Positions 34,315 to 43,395 of a stretch of DNA of 64,000 bases are shown one piece after another. The stretch's first letter is position 1. Each line of letters begins with the position of its first letter. The DNA comes from Veillonella sp. (lineage in GTDB: Bacteria; Bacillota; Negativicutes; Veillonellales; Veillonellaceae): assembly GCF_041333735.1 (NCBI RefSeq), contig NZ_JBGKFB010000001.1, positions 1,684,501-1,748,500 on the forward strand. Reading direction: 5' to 3'. The notes under the pieces were generated by a model. The model was not told where the DNA came from and ran no database searches. It worked only from the letters and a program-made list of their open reading frames with translations. The translations under genes and the position numbers were made by a program.

Positions 34315-35040
34315 ATGGCAAAGAGAAACTTTAGACGTATTGTTTTGAAGTTGAGTGGTGAAGCATTAGCGGGTGAACAAGGTTTTGGTATTAACCCTGA
34401 TGTTGTTGAAGAATTTGCAAAAGAAATTGCTGCTTTAGCAAAATCCACTGATTTAGAAATCGCAATTGTTGTTGGTGGCGGTAACTTGTGGAGAGGGTTA
34501 GCTGGTAGTAACCAAGGTATGGATCGTGCTACAGCTGACTATATGGGTATGCTAGCAACAGTAATGAACTCCTTAGCATTGCAAGATGCATTAGAACAAG
34601 CAGGCGTAGACACTCGTGTTCAAACTGCTATCGAAATGCAAGAAATTGCAGAACCTTATATTCGTCGTCGTGCAATTCGTCACTTAGAGAAAAAACGTAT
34701 CGTTATCTTCGGTGCAGGTCTTGGTAAACCATACTTCTCTACAGACACAACAGCTGCATTGCGCGCTGCTGAAATTGAAGCAGATGCAATTTTGATGGCG
34801 AAGAAGTTTGCTGACGGTGTATATGATTCTGATCCTAAAACGAATCCTAATGCCGTTAAATTTGATGAATTAACATATAATGATATCATCACAAAAGAAT
34901 TAAAGGTTATGGATGCAACATCCACAACTTTATGTAAAGATAATAATATCCCTATTATTGTATTTAGCATGGACATTCCTGGTAACATTACAAAAGCCGC
35001 TAAAGGTGAAGAGATTGGTACCATAGTTCGAGGAGAATAA
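34315..35040 (+). CDS. pyrH: uridylate kinase
   Basis: A 241-residue UMP kinase of the amino-acid-kinase fold, making UDP. RIVLKLSGEALAGEQGFG (ATP site), VVGGGNLWRG and TADYMGMLATVMN are conserved, followed by GAGLGKPYFSTDTTAALRA, the UMP site. AGAGGAG precedes the ATG. frr follows 5 nt later. Confidence 0.97.
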   Translation: MAKRNFRRIVLKLSGEALAGEQGFGINPDVVEEFAKEIAALAKSTDLEIAIVVGGGNLWRGLAGSNQGMDRATADYMGMLATVMNSLALQDALEQAGVDTRVQTAIEMQEIAEPYIRRRAIRHLEKKRIVIFGAGLGKPYFSTDTTAALRAAEIEADAILMAKKFADGVYDSDPKTNPNAVKFDELTYNDIITKELKVMDATSTTLCKDNNIPIIVFSMDIPGNITKAAKGEEIGTIVRGE

Positions 35041-35045
35041 TTCAA

Positions 35046-35606
35046 ATGGAAATTAAAGAATTGTTGCAACAAGCAGAAGAACGCATGAATAAGTCTATTG
35101 AGGCTTTAAAACATGAATTTGCATCTATTCGTACAGGCCGTGCTAGTGTAGCATTGCTTGACAAAGTAATGGTTGACTATTATGGTAGCCCATCTCCAAT
35201 TAACCAAGTTGCAAATATCTCCGTGCCTGAGCCGCGTATGATTGTTATTGCACCTTGGGATAAAACTATGATTGGTGCTATTGAAAAAGCAATCTTACAA
35301 TCTGATCTTGGTTTAAATCCAGGTAATGATGGTGCTCAAATCCGATTGACTATTCCTCAATTGACTGAGGAACGTCGTAAAGAAATCGTTAAAGTTGTTC
35401 ATAAAAAAGCTGAAGATGCTAAAGTTGCAGTACGAAATATTCGTCGTGATGTAAATGATGCATTGAAAAAAGAAGAAAAAGCTAAAACAATTACTGAAGA
35501 TGATGCTAAAGACGGTTTAGATCAAATCCAAAAACTTACAGATTCTAAAATTAAGCAGATTGATGAGTTAAAAGTAGTAAAAGAAAAGGACGTATTAGAA
35601 GTATAA
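35046..35606 (+). CDS. frr: ribosome recycling factor
   Basis: A 186-residue RRF that, with EF-G, splits post-termination ribosomes. A helical bundle flanks a beta-rich domain; HEFASIRTGRASVALLDKVMVDYYG, VPEPRMIVIAPWDK and LNPGNDGAQIRLTIPQLTEERR are hallmarks. GAGGAG upstream. Its stop overlaps the next small gene by 1 nt. Confidence 0.98.
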   Translation: MEIKELLQQAEERMNKSIEALKHEFASIRTGRASVALLDKVMVDYYGSPSPINQVANISVPEPRMIVIAPWDKTMIGAIEKAILQSDLGLNPGNDGAQIRLTIPQLTEERRKEIVKVVHKKAEDAKVAVRNIRRDVNDALKKEEKAKTITEDDAKDGLDQIQKLTDSKIKQIDELKVVKEKDVLEV

Positions 35607-35857
35607 TGTTAGATTCTAATAGCCTTATTGGAATGCCATGGCAGCTTGCAAAGTCTCGTTTGCAGGCTGCCCATATTCCTTTTAAGGTAATGATTGGGGG
35701 ATCCTTTAATCGCTTTTTTGATATTGCCGATAAAGGACTTTATGTAGCACGTATTACCAAGGTTGATGAGTGTTTACATATACTAGTGTATAGACCAATG
35801 ATTGCCAGCGACTTCGGAAATTCTATCGAGGTAGACTATGCTAAAGAAATTATTTAA
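35606..35857 (+). CDS. small hypothetical protein between frr and uppS
   Basis: An 83-residue protein, not recognised. The ATG shares its first base with the frr stop (TAATG) and the 3' end overlaps uppS by 20 nt, an arrangement that suggests a real, translationally coupled gene. Residues ~8-32 (GMPWQLAKSRLQAAHIPFKV) faintly recall the helix-turn-strand start of a PASTA repeat, but the likeness is weak. No signal peptide, membrane segment or Cys. Function unknown. Confidence 0.7.
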   Translation: MLDSNSLIGMPWQLAKSRLQAAHIPFKVMIGGSFNRFFDIADKGLYVARITKVDECLHILVYRPMIASDFGNSIEVDYAKEII

Positions 35858-36602
35858 CCGTAAACCATCTGATACGCCTGATATTGATAGTAATGCGATT
35901 CCAAAACATGTTGCTATTATTATGGATGGCAATGGTCGTTGGGCTAAACGAAGAGGGATGCCACGATCTATGGGGCACCGTGCAGGAGCCGACGTATTAA
36001 AGCAGATTGTTATTGCTGCAGATGAGATTGGAATTAGAGCTCTTACGGTATATGGTTTCTCCACAGAGAACTGGAAGCGTCCTGAACAGGAAGTTTCTTT
36101 ACTTATGGCTCTCATAAAAGAATACTTAAACAATAATGTTAAGTATATGCATGAACATAATGTACGCATTCGCTTTATTGGATATATTGGTGCTCTTTCA
36201 GAGGAGCTTCAAAAGATTATTCGCGATGCAGAATTATTAACTCAGAATAATACAGGCCTTACTTTACAGTTAGCTCTTAACTATGGTGGGCGTGATGAAA
36301 TAGTTAGGACTATCCGCAACATCACCAATTCTGTTGTAGATGGATCTATTACTACAGACGATATTACAGAAGACTATGTTAGTTCTCAACTTTTCACTAA
36401 AGAGTTTAGTGACGTAGACTTATTAATTCGTCCAAGTAGTGATTTTAGAATTAGTAACTTTTTATTGTGGCAGCTAGCTTATGCTGAATTCTGGTTTACT
36501 GATTTACATTGGCCTGATTTCACTAAAGAAACATTATTAGAGGCTGTTGCAGCATATCAAAAACGAGAACGCCGATTTGGTGGCTTACGTGATGAGGAAT
36601 AA
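35838..36602 (+). CDS. uppS: isoprenyl (undecaprenyl) diphosphate synthase
   Basis: A 254-residue cis-prenyltransferase making the C55 lipid carrier for peptidoglycan and LPS from FPP and IPP. HVAIIMDGNGRWAKRRGMPR contains the DGNGRW catalytic block; LTVYGFSTENWKRP, LALNYGGRDEIV and DLLIRPSSDFRISNFLLWQLAYAE follow. The Ser-Ser-Asp where many family members have Gly-Gly-Glu (RTGGExR) is a variation worth noting. cdsA follows 3 nt later. Confidence 0.95.
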   Translation: MLKKLFNRKPSDTPDIDSNAIPKHVAIIMDGNGRWAKRRGMPRSMGHRAGADVLKQIVIAADEIGIRALTVYGFSTENWKRPEQEVSLLMALIKEYLNNNVKYMHEHNVRIRFIGYIGALSEELQKIIRDAELLTQNNTGLTLQLALNYGGRDEIVRTIRNITNSVVDGSITTDDITEDYVSSQLFTKEFSDVDLLIRPSSDFRISNFLLWQLAYAEFWFTDLHWPDFTKETLLEAVAAYQKRERRFGGLRDEE

Positions 36603-36605
36603 AAA

Positions 36606-37430
36606 ATGTTAAAAACACGTGTTATAACCGCTGTTATAGGTTTTATTATTGCCTTAGGGGCCATTACATTAGGCGAATCTGTGTATGATATTCTTATTAC
36701 ATTATTAGCTCTATTGGGATGGCGTGAGTTTGTTTTACTAGGTAAAGCTAAACATGTGCGAATGTCCATTTTATGGGGTTATATTAGTATTTTATTATTG
36801 ATGATTGCCTTTGCATGTCATCAGTATATTTTAGCAATTGCTATATTAGTATTGAGTTTATCAGCCAATTATATGTTATGTACATTTGGTGAAAATAAAT
36901 ACTCTTTAGCTAGTGTTTCTTTTAGTATATTTGGTTTATTATATGTTGGTATTGGCATGATTTCTTTGCTTATGATTCGTCATGACTCTATTTACATGTC
37001 TTTATCAATGCCATTTGAATTATATAATTGGGGAACAATTACTCTTTGGTTATTATTATTTACCACATGGGCTAGTGATACTTTTGCGTACTTTGCAGGT
37101 CGTGCCTTTGGTAAACATAAAATTGTTCCATCCATTAGTCCTAATAAAACATTAGAAGGTTTTATTGGTGGCTTTATTGGCTGTATCATTACAGGTGCAG
37201 TATTTTCGTATATCGTGGGTATTCCATGGTGGATGGGTATTCATGTTGGTATGATTAGCGGTATACTTGCACCATTAGGTGATTTATTTGAATCAAAGAT
37301 TAAACGATTATGTAATGTGAAAGATTCTGGTACCTTATTACCAGGTCATGGCGGTGTATTGGATCGATTTGATAGCTTATTATTTACGGCACCTATTACA
37401 TTGATTTATATATTACTATTCTCGTTCTAA
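36606..37430 (+). CDS. cdsA: phosphatidate cytidylyltransferase
   Basis: A 274-residue membrane enzyme making CDP-diacylglycerol from CTP and phosphatidic acid. Several transmembrane segments precede the C-terminal signature ISPNKTLEGFIGG, and SKIKRLCNVKDSG with LLPGHGGVLDRFDS matches the CdsA pattern. GATGAGG is upstream. It draws on phosphatidic acid made by plsY/plsC. Confidence 0.96.
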   Translation: MLKTRVITAVIGFIIALGAITLGESVYDILITLLALLGWREFVLLGKAKHVRMSILWGYISILLLMIAFACHQYILAIAILVLSLSANYMLCTFGENKYSLASVSFSIFGLLYVGIGMISLLMIRHDSIYMSLSMPFELYNWGTITLWLLLFTTWASDTFAYFAGRAFGKHKIVPSISPNKTLEGFIGGFIGCIITGAVFSYIVGIPWWMGIHVGMISGILAPLGDLFESKIKRLCNVKDSGTLLPGHGGVLDRFDSLLFTAPITLIYILLFSF

Positions 37431-37448
37431 TCTAATAGAGGTAAGCTT

Positions 37449-38594
37449 ATGAAATACCTAAGTATTATTGGCAGTACTGGCTCAATCGGTACACAGACAC
37501 TAGATGTGGTGTCTCAACATCCAGATCAATTCAAGGTGGTTGCCTTAGTGGCACATCATAATATTGACCTCTTAGAAAAACAAATTAAAGAATATCAGCC
37601 ATTAGTAGCCGGTCTAGTTGATGAAAGCGCTTTTAAAGAACTACAAGGACGCTATACCGGTCCTACAAAACTTGTGGGCGGTAAGGAAGCACTCATAGCT
37701 GCTGCTACGATTCAAGAAGCAACTATGGTTGTAACTGCTATTGTTGGTGCTGCAGGTATTGAACCTACTGTAGAGGCTATAAAGAAAGGTAAGACTATAG
37801 GTCTAGCTAATAAGGAAACATTGGTTGCTGGTGGACCATTGATTACATCTTTGGCTAAGGAGTATGGCGTACAAATTCTACCTATTGATAGTGAACATAG
37901 CGCAATATTCCAGTGTTTAGAAGGGCAAAATCGCGAGAATGTTGATTCCTTAATTGTTACCGCTTCTGGTGGTCCTTTACGCACTTGGGACTCTGATAAA
38001 ATTCAAACTGCCACAGCTGCTGATTGCCTACGTCATCCAACTTGGAATATGGGCAACAAGATTACGATTGACTCTGCATCTCTATTTAATAAAGGGTTAG
38101 AAGTAATTGAAGCTCATTGGCTATTTGGTTTTGATTTTGATCATATTGACGTAGTGGTACATCCACAAAGCATTGTTCATTCAATGATACGAATGAAAGA
38201 TGGGGCCATCTTAGCACAAATGGGGAATCCCGATATGAGGGAGCCTATTCAGTATGCTTTGACATATCCTAAACGTGAAACTTTACATATGAATCACCTA
38301 GATCTTTCAAAGGCTTTACAATTAGAATTCTTGCCACCTCGATATGATGATTTCCCGGCTCTTCGTCTTGCTTATGAAGTGGGCCGATCAGGCGGTTTTA
38401 AACCAGCTGTGTTTAATGCTGCAAATGAAACTGCAGTTTATGCATTTTTAGATGATAAAATCGCCTTTGGTGATATTTATAAAGTCGTCACATCAGTCCT
38501 TGAATCTATGGGACCTGAAGATGACTTTACATTAGACAATTTATTGGCCATTGATAGATGGGCTCGAGAAAAGGCCACATCATTGATGGTATAG
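37449..38594 (+). CDS. dxr: 1-deoxy-D-xylulose 5-phosphate reductoisomerase
   Basis: A 381-residue NADPH-dependent enzyme, first committed step of the MEP pathway, target of fosmidomycin. LSIIGSTGSIGTQTLDVV is the NADPH site; LPIDSEHSAIFQCL, TASGGPLR and HPTWNMGNKITIDSASLFNKG include the metal and substrate ligands. AGAGG upstream. The window holds three MEP genes: dxr, ispG, ispH. Confidence 0.97.
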   Translation: MKYLSIIGSTGSIGTQTLDVVSQHPDQFKVVALVAHHNIDLLEKQIKEYQPLVAGLVDESAFKELQGRYTGPTKLVGGKEALIAAATIQEATMVVTAIVGAAGIEPTVEAIKKGKTIGLANKETLVAGGPLITSLAKEYGVQILPIDSEHSAIFQCLEGQNRENVDSLIVTASGGPLRTWDSDKIQTATAADCLRHPTWNMGNKITIDSASLFNKGLEVIEAHWLFGFDFDHIDVVVHPQSIVHSMIRMKDGAILAQMGNPDMREPIQYALTYPKRETLHMNHLDLSKALQLEFLPPRYDDFPALRLAYEVGRSGGFKPAVFNAANETAVYAFLDDKIAFGDIYKVVTSVLESMGPEDDFTLDNLLAIDRWAREKATSLMV

Positions 38595-38602
38595 GAGTAT
38601 AT

Positions 38603-39619
38603 ATGACAACGGCATTAGCCACAATATTTGTATTTGGTTTAATCGTGTTTATTCATGAATTAGGCCATTTTATTACAGCAAAAATGTCAGGTATGCAAGT
38701 AGATGAATTTGCCATTGGTTTTGGACCTGCCATATTCAAGGTTCAAAGAGGGGAAACTTTATACTCGATTCGTATCATTCCTCTTGGTGGATTTAATCGT
38801 ATTGCAGGTATGACACCTGACGAGCCTCTTAATGAGCGTTCATTTTATACTAAACCTGCATGGAAGAAATTTATTGTTATTTCTGCAGGGGCTGTATTTA
38901 ACTTTTTATTGGCCATAGTTTTATTCTTTGGTCTCAATGCAACAGTAGGTAATCTCACGTATACAAATGATCCTGTTATTGGTAATATCATCCCAGGTAG
39001 CGCTGCTGAACAGGCACATTTACAATCTAACGATAGAATTCTTACCATCGATGGTAAAAAAATCTCTACATGGGATGAAATCCGTCCTAGCCTACAAGGT
39101 ACTGCCAATCATGGTGTTACTGTTGTAGTAGATAGAGAAGGGGAAACTGTAGAAACTACAGTGATTCCAAAAATGGAACAGGATAGTCCTAAAATTGGTA
39201 TTTATCCTAGTTATACTCGAGAAACTTATAGTATTGGAGAATCTTTTAGTTTAGCCGTTACTCGCACAGGTCAAACAATTGTTGCTATGTTAAGTGGCTT
39301 ATATGATATGATTCGAGGCACACAGGCAGCAGAGCTATCTGGCCCTGTAGGGATTTCACAAATGGCTGGTACTATTGCACAATCTGGCTTTGCGCCACTA
39401 TTAAGTTTTGCAGCGTTTTTAAGTATTAACTTAGGGGTTATTAATCTTTTGCCATTACCTGTATTAGATGGTGGTCATTTAATTATTATTTTGGCTGAAG
39501 CCATCACAGGTCGTAAGTTACCTGCTAAGGCACTTATGTATATTCAAATGGTTGGTGTTGCTTTGATGGTAGCATTATTCTTATATGTAACAACTCAGGA
39601 TATATTCCGATTACTATAA
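38603..39619 (+). CDS. rseP: RIP metalloprotease RseP (site-2 protease)
   Basis: A 338-residue intramembrane zinc protease. FIHELGH gives the H18-E19-x-x-H22 zinc motif in the first transmembrane segment; a PDZ domain spans roughly 115-190 (GSAAEQAHLQSNDRILTIDG), and LLPLPVLDGGHLIIIL is the second metal motif. ATG 38603 has TAGGAG 7 nt upstream; the longer frame to 38558 lies inside dxr and is not needed. Substrates such as anti-sigma factors or signal peptide remnants are inferred from the family. Confidence 0.95.
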   Translation: MTTALATIFVFGLIVFIHELGHFITAKMSGMQVDEFAIGFGPAIFKVQRGETLYSIRIIPLGGFNRIAGMTPDEPLNERSFYTKPAWKKFIVISAGAVFNFLLAIVLFFGLNATVGNLTYTNDPVIGNIIPGSAAEQAHLQSNDRILTIDGKKISTWDEIRPSLQGTANHGVTVVVDREGETVETTVIPKMEQDSPKIGIYPSYTRETYSIGESFSLAVTRTGQTIVAMLSGLYDMIRGTQAAELSGPVGISQMAGTIAQSGFAPLLSFAAFLSINLGVINLLPLPVLDGGHLIIILAEAITGRKLPAKALMYIQMVGVALMVALFLYVTTQDIFRLL

Positions 39620-39637
39620 GATAGATGGGAGATTACA

Positions 39638-40723
39638 ATGATTGTACGTAAACCAACAAATGGTATCTATGTAGGTACAGTTAAAATAGGTGATTATGCA
39701 CCGGTAAGCATTCAATCTATGATTACCACTGATCCGGTTCACACGGAAAAGGCTATTGCTGAAATAAATCGCTTAGCTGAGGCTGGTTGTGAATTAGTAC
39801 GTGTTGCAGTACCTACAATGGCATCTGCAAAAGCTTTAAAAGCAGTTCGTGCTGGTATCGATATTCCTTTAATTGCTGATATTCATTTCGACTATAAATT
39901 AGCTTTAGAAGCTATTGAGAATAATGTTGATGGATTGCGTATTAACCCAGGAAATATTGGCGGAGAGGATAAAGTATTAGCTGTTATTGAAAAAGCTAAA
40001 CCTAAACAAATTCCAATTCGTATAGGTGTCAATGCTGGTTCTTTACCTAAGCATATCCTCGATGCTCATGGTGGTCATCCTACAGCAGATGGTATGGTAG
40101 AGACTGCATTAGAACATGTGCGAATTCTTGAAAAGCTCGACTATCGCCAAATGAAATTATCCATTAAAGCAACGGAAGTTCCTTTAATGGTAGAAGCCTA
40201 TCGTAAGTTATCCGATAAGATTCCTTATCCTTTGCATTTAGGTGTTACTGAGGCTGGGACGATAAAACAAGGTACCATTAAGTCTGCTATGGGCATTGGT
40301 GCTTTATTATTAGACGGCATTGGTGATACATTACGGGTATCTTTAACGGGTGACCCAATACATGAAATAGAAGTAGGCCGTAGTATTTTAAGTAACTTGG
40401 GATTACGCAACTTTGGTGCTACAATGATTTCCTGCCCTACATGTGGCCGATGCCAAGTCAATCTGTTTGACATGGCGGGAATTGTAGAGGAGCGCTTAGC
40501 ATCTATTAAAGCACCGATTAAAGTTGCTGTTATGGGATGTGTTGTAAATGGGCCCGGTGAGGCTCGTGAAGCTGATTTTGGTATTGCTGGTGGTAATGGT
40601 CAAGGTATTGTTTTCCGAAAGGGTGAAGTTATCAAGACTGTACCAGAAGCTGAATTAGTAGATACATTATTTAGAGAAATTGATCAATATTTAGAAAGCT
40701 TAAATGAGGAGTCTTTATGTTAG
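39638..40723 (+). CDS. ispG: (E)-4-hydroxy-3-methylbut-2-enyl-diphosphate synthase
   Basis: A 361-residue 4Fe-4S enzyme of the MEP pathway turning MEcPP into HMBPP. The N-terminal TIM-barrel part shows VSIQSMITTDPVHTEKAI and LIADIHFDYKLAL; SCPTCGRCQVNLFD and MGCVVNGPGEAREAD carry the cluster cysteines. Length is that of the short two-domain bacterial form. ATGGGAG upstream; the last 7 nt overlap proS. Confidence 0.97.
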   Translation: MIVRKPTNGIYVGTVKIGDYAPVSIQSMITTDPVHTEKAIAEINRLAEAGCELVRVAVPTMASAKALKAVRAGIDIPLIADIHFDYKLALEAIENNVDGLRINPGNIGGEDKVLAVIEKAKPKQIPIRIGVNAGSLPKHILDAHGGHPTADGMVETALEHVRILEKLDYRQMKLSIKATEVPLMVEAYRKLSDKIPYPLHLGVTEAGTIKQGTIKSAMGIGALLLDGIGDTLRVSLTGDPIHEIEVGRSILSNLGLRNFGATMISCPTCGRCQVNLFDMAGIVEERLASIKAPIKVAVMGCVVNGPGEAREADFGIAGGNGQGIVFRKGEVIKTVPEAELVDTLFREIDQYLESLNEESLC

Positions 40724-42435
40724 CCACTAAATTATATGCACCTACATTGCGTGAGGTTCCATCTGATGCTGATGTAGTTAGCCAACAGCTTATGCTTCGC
40801 GCTGGTTTTATGCGCAAAACTGCAAATGGTTTATATAGCTTTTTGCCATTGGGGTGGAGAAGTATCAAAAAAATTGAAGCCATTGTACGTGAAGAAATGG
40901 ATCGTGCTAGTGCTCAAGAAATCATGATGCCTATCTTACAACCTGCAGAAATTTGGAAAGAGTCTGGCCGTTGGAACGCATATGGCGCAGAAATGATGCG
41001 TATTAATGATCGTCATGATAATGAATTCTGCTTGGGGCCAACTCATGAAGAGATGATTACAACTCTTGTAAAAAATGAGATTAACTCCTATCGTCAATTA
41101 CCAGTAAATTTATATCAAATCCAAAGTAAATTCCGTGATGAACGTCGTCCACGTTATGGTTTGATGCGTAGTCGCGAATTTATTATGAAAGATGCATATT
41201 CTTTTGATGTAGATGAAGCTGGTTTAGACGAATCTTATAAATCTATGTATGATGCATATACACGTATTTTTACGCGTTGTGGTCTTTCATTCCGTCCTGT
41301 AGAAGCTGATAGTGGTGCTATCGGTGGTAGTGGAACACATGAATTTATGGCGATCGCTGAAGCTGGTGAAGCTGATATTATATATTGCACAAAATGTGAC
41401 TATGCTGCAAATATTGAAATTGGCAAACCTGGTGTTATGAAACAGGAAGAAGAAGCACTGCAAGAGTTATCCGTTGTAGATACTCCTAATGCAAGCTCTA
41501 TTGAAGCTGTGGCGGAAATGTTGAACTTACCACTACATAAAACTATCAAAGCTGTAGTATTCTCCATTGATGGTAAAGTGGTATTAGCAATTGTTCGTGG
41601 TGATCATGAAGTCAATGAAGTGGCAGTACAACATGCGGTTTTGGGTTCTGTAGAACCTGAAATGGCTACACCTGAAGAATTAGAAAAAGTTGGCTTAACA
41701 GCTGGCTTCATTAGTCCAGTAGGATTAAAACAAACAGAGGAGTTTGTTATTGTTGTGGATGAATCTGTTATGGAAACTTACAATGTTTGTGGCGGTGCCA
41801 ATAAAAAAGATGCGCACTATGTTAATATCAACCCTAAACGTGACTTTAATGTAGAAGATATTATTGTTGCACCAATTCGTTTAATTACAGATGATGATGT
41901 TTGCCCAACTTGTGGTGGTGCATTAGAACATGCTAAAGGTATTGAAGTTGGTCAAGTATTTAAATTAGGCACAAAATATTCTGAAGCATTACAAGCTACA
42001 TTCTTAGACCAAAATGGTCGTCCTAATCCAATGATTATGGGCTGTTATGGCATTGGTGTATCTCGTACATTAGCTGCAGCTATTGAGCAATACCACGATG
42101 AAAATGGTATTATTTGGCCTCGTTCTATTGCACCATTTGAAGCTGTTATCGTACCTATTAATGCTAAAGATGAAGCGTTGATGTCAACAAGTCAAACCAT
42201 TTATAGTGCATTACAAAATGCAGGTGTAGATGTGTTACTTGATGACCGTAAAGATCGAGCTGGTGTAAAATTTAAGGATGCTGATTTAATTGGTTATCCA
42301 CTTCGTATTACAGTAAGTAAAAATACACTTGAAAATAATGAAGTAGAAATTCAAATTCGTAAGTCTGGAGAGGCCATTACATGTGCCATTGATTCTGTAG
42401 CAACTAAGGTTACTGAATTGCTTCAAGATTTATAA
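40717..42435 (+). CDS. proS: prolyl-tRNA synthetase, bacterial type with editing domain
   Basis: A 572-residue class II synthetase. RAGFMRKTANGLYSFLPLG, FCLGPTHEEMIT and RPRYGLMRSREFIMKDAYSF are motifs 1-2; GCYGIGVSRTLAAAIEQ is motif 3. The region ~225-400 is a YbaK-like editing insertion (CTKCDYAANIEIG ... LPLHKTIKAVVF) that clears Ala-tRNA-Pro. The anticodon-binding domain ends the protein. GAGGAG inside ispG sets the start. Confidence 0.97.
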   Translation: MLATKLYAPTLREVPSDADVVSQQLMLRAGFMRKTANGLYSFLPLGWRSIKKIEAIVREEMDRASAQEIMMPILQPAEIWKESGRWNAYGAEMMRINDRHDNEFCLGPTHEEMITTLVKNEINSYRQLPVNLYQIQSKFRDERRPRYGLMRSREFIMKDAYSFDVDEAGLDESYKSMYDAYTRIFTRCGLSFRPVEADSGAIGGSGTHEFMAIAEAGEADIIYCTKCDYAANIEIGKPGVMKQEEEALQELSVVDTPNASSIEAVAEMLNLPLHKTIKAVVFSIDGKVVLAIVRGDHEVNEVAVQHAVLGSVEPEMATPEELEKVGLTAGFISPVGLKQTEEFVIVVDESVMETYNVCGGANKKDAHYVNINPKRDFNVEDIIVAPIRLITDDDVCPTCGGALEHAKGIEVGQVFKLGTKYSEALQATFLDQNGRPNPMIMGCYGIGVSRTLAAAIEQYHDENGIIWPRSIAPFEAVIVPINAKDEALMSTSQTIYSALQNAGVDVLLDDRKDRAGVKFKDADLIGYPLRITVSKNTLENNEVEIQIRKSGEAITCAIDSVATKVTELLQDL

Positions 42436-42437
42436 TT

Positions 42438-42479
42438 AAATTGCGATTCTAGTGAATACTCATTAGGGTCGCAATTTTT
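42438..42479 (+). terminator. terminator after proS
   Basis: An uninterrupted 18-bp stem with G-T pairs (42438-42455 with 42460-42477), loop ATAC and T-run: the end of the rpsB-to-proS block. Confidence 0.92.
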
Positions 42480-42489
42480 CTATCTCATC

Positions 42490-42518
42490 TTGAATAAATT
42501 AGCTAAATCAGTCATAAT
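42490..42518 (+). promoter_or_regulatory. probable promoter of the PHP-Asp23-miaB unit
   Basis: TTGAAT (42490-42495) and CATAAT (42513-42518) are 17 bp apart, 34 nt before the PHP gene and just after the proS terminator. Confidence 0.52.
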
Positions 42519-42552
42519 TAAAAGATAGGATAATTGTAATGGGAGGTGCTCT

Positions 42553-43380
42553 ATGCTTGTTGATTTTCACATGCATTCTATCTATTCTGATGGTGTTAAA
42601 AGTCCAGAAGAATTATTACGTCATGCTTTAGAATGTAAACTATCTATGATGGCGTTAACTGATCATGACGAAATTGATGGCATAAAAGCATTGCGTGCCG
42701 CTCAAAAGCAATTAGATCCGGAGAAAACTATTAAAATTATTAATGGTTGTGAATTTAGTGCTGACTATAAAGATAAATCTATTCATATTCTGGGATATCG
42801 TTTTGATGAAACAAATCAAGAATTAAAAGACTTTATTCAATATTTTAAAGCAAAACGAGAAGAACGGATTGATGAGATTATCAAACGTTGTAATAATGCT
42901 GGATATGTTATATCAAAAGATGACCTACTTAAAAAATTCCCTAAGACGCAAGCTTATGGGCGTCCACATATTGGACAGTTATTAATTGATGGTGGTTATG
43001 CTAAGGATATTAATGAGGTATTCAAAGGTATTCTTCGAAAAGATAGTCCATGCTATGTGCCTAAGGTAAAGATTGAGGTTCCATATATTATAGACATAAT
43101 TCATAAAGCTGGAGGCCTTGCCGTTATGGCTCATCCTAAATTAGTATCTAGTGATGAGTATGTTGTAGAAATGTTAGCCTATGATTTTGATGGTATGGAG
43201 GTTTACCATACTAAACATAATGATGATGATGTGAAACGATATAAAGCATTAGCAACAAAACATAACTTGTTTATTACAGGTGGTTCTGATTATCATGGTA
43301 TTCCAGGAAAAGCACCAGATAAATTTGGAGACTACTTGGTATCATCTGAGAATGTATCAGAATTTATTAGTTTGTTATAA
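42553..43380 (+). CDS. PHP-domain phosphoesterase (YciV/RNase AM-like)
   Basis: A 275-residue metal-dependent hydrolase. DFHMHSIYSDG near the N terminus and ALTDHDEIDG are PHP motifs I and II; INGCEFSADY, HILGYRF, GRPHIGQLL, VMAHPKL and TGGSDYHG supply the other metal ligands in order. Members cleave 3',5'-nucleoside bisphosphates or trim short RNAs (E. coli YciV/Rnm); the substrate here is inferred. GGGAGG is upstream. Confidence 0.88.
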   Translation: MLVDFHMHSIYSDGVKSPEELLRHALECKLSMMALTDHDEIDGIKALRAAQKQLDPEKTIKIINGCEFSADYKDKSIHILGYRFDETNQELKDFIQYFKAKREERIDEIIKRCNNAGYVISKDDLLKKFPKTQAYGRPHIGQLLIDGGYAKDINEVFKGILRKDSPCYVPKVKIEVPYIIDIIHKAGGLAVMAHPKLVSSDEYVVEMLAYDFDGMEVYHTKHNDDDVKRYKALATKHNLFITGGSDYHGIPGKAPDKFGDYLVSSENVSEFISLL

Positions 43381-43395
43381 ATAATGAGGTTGACT

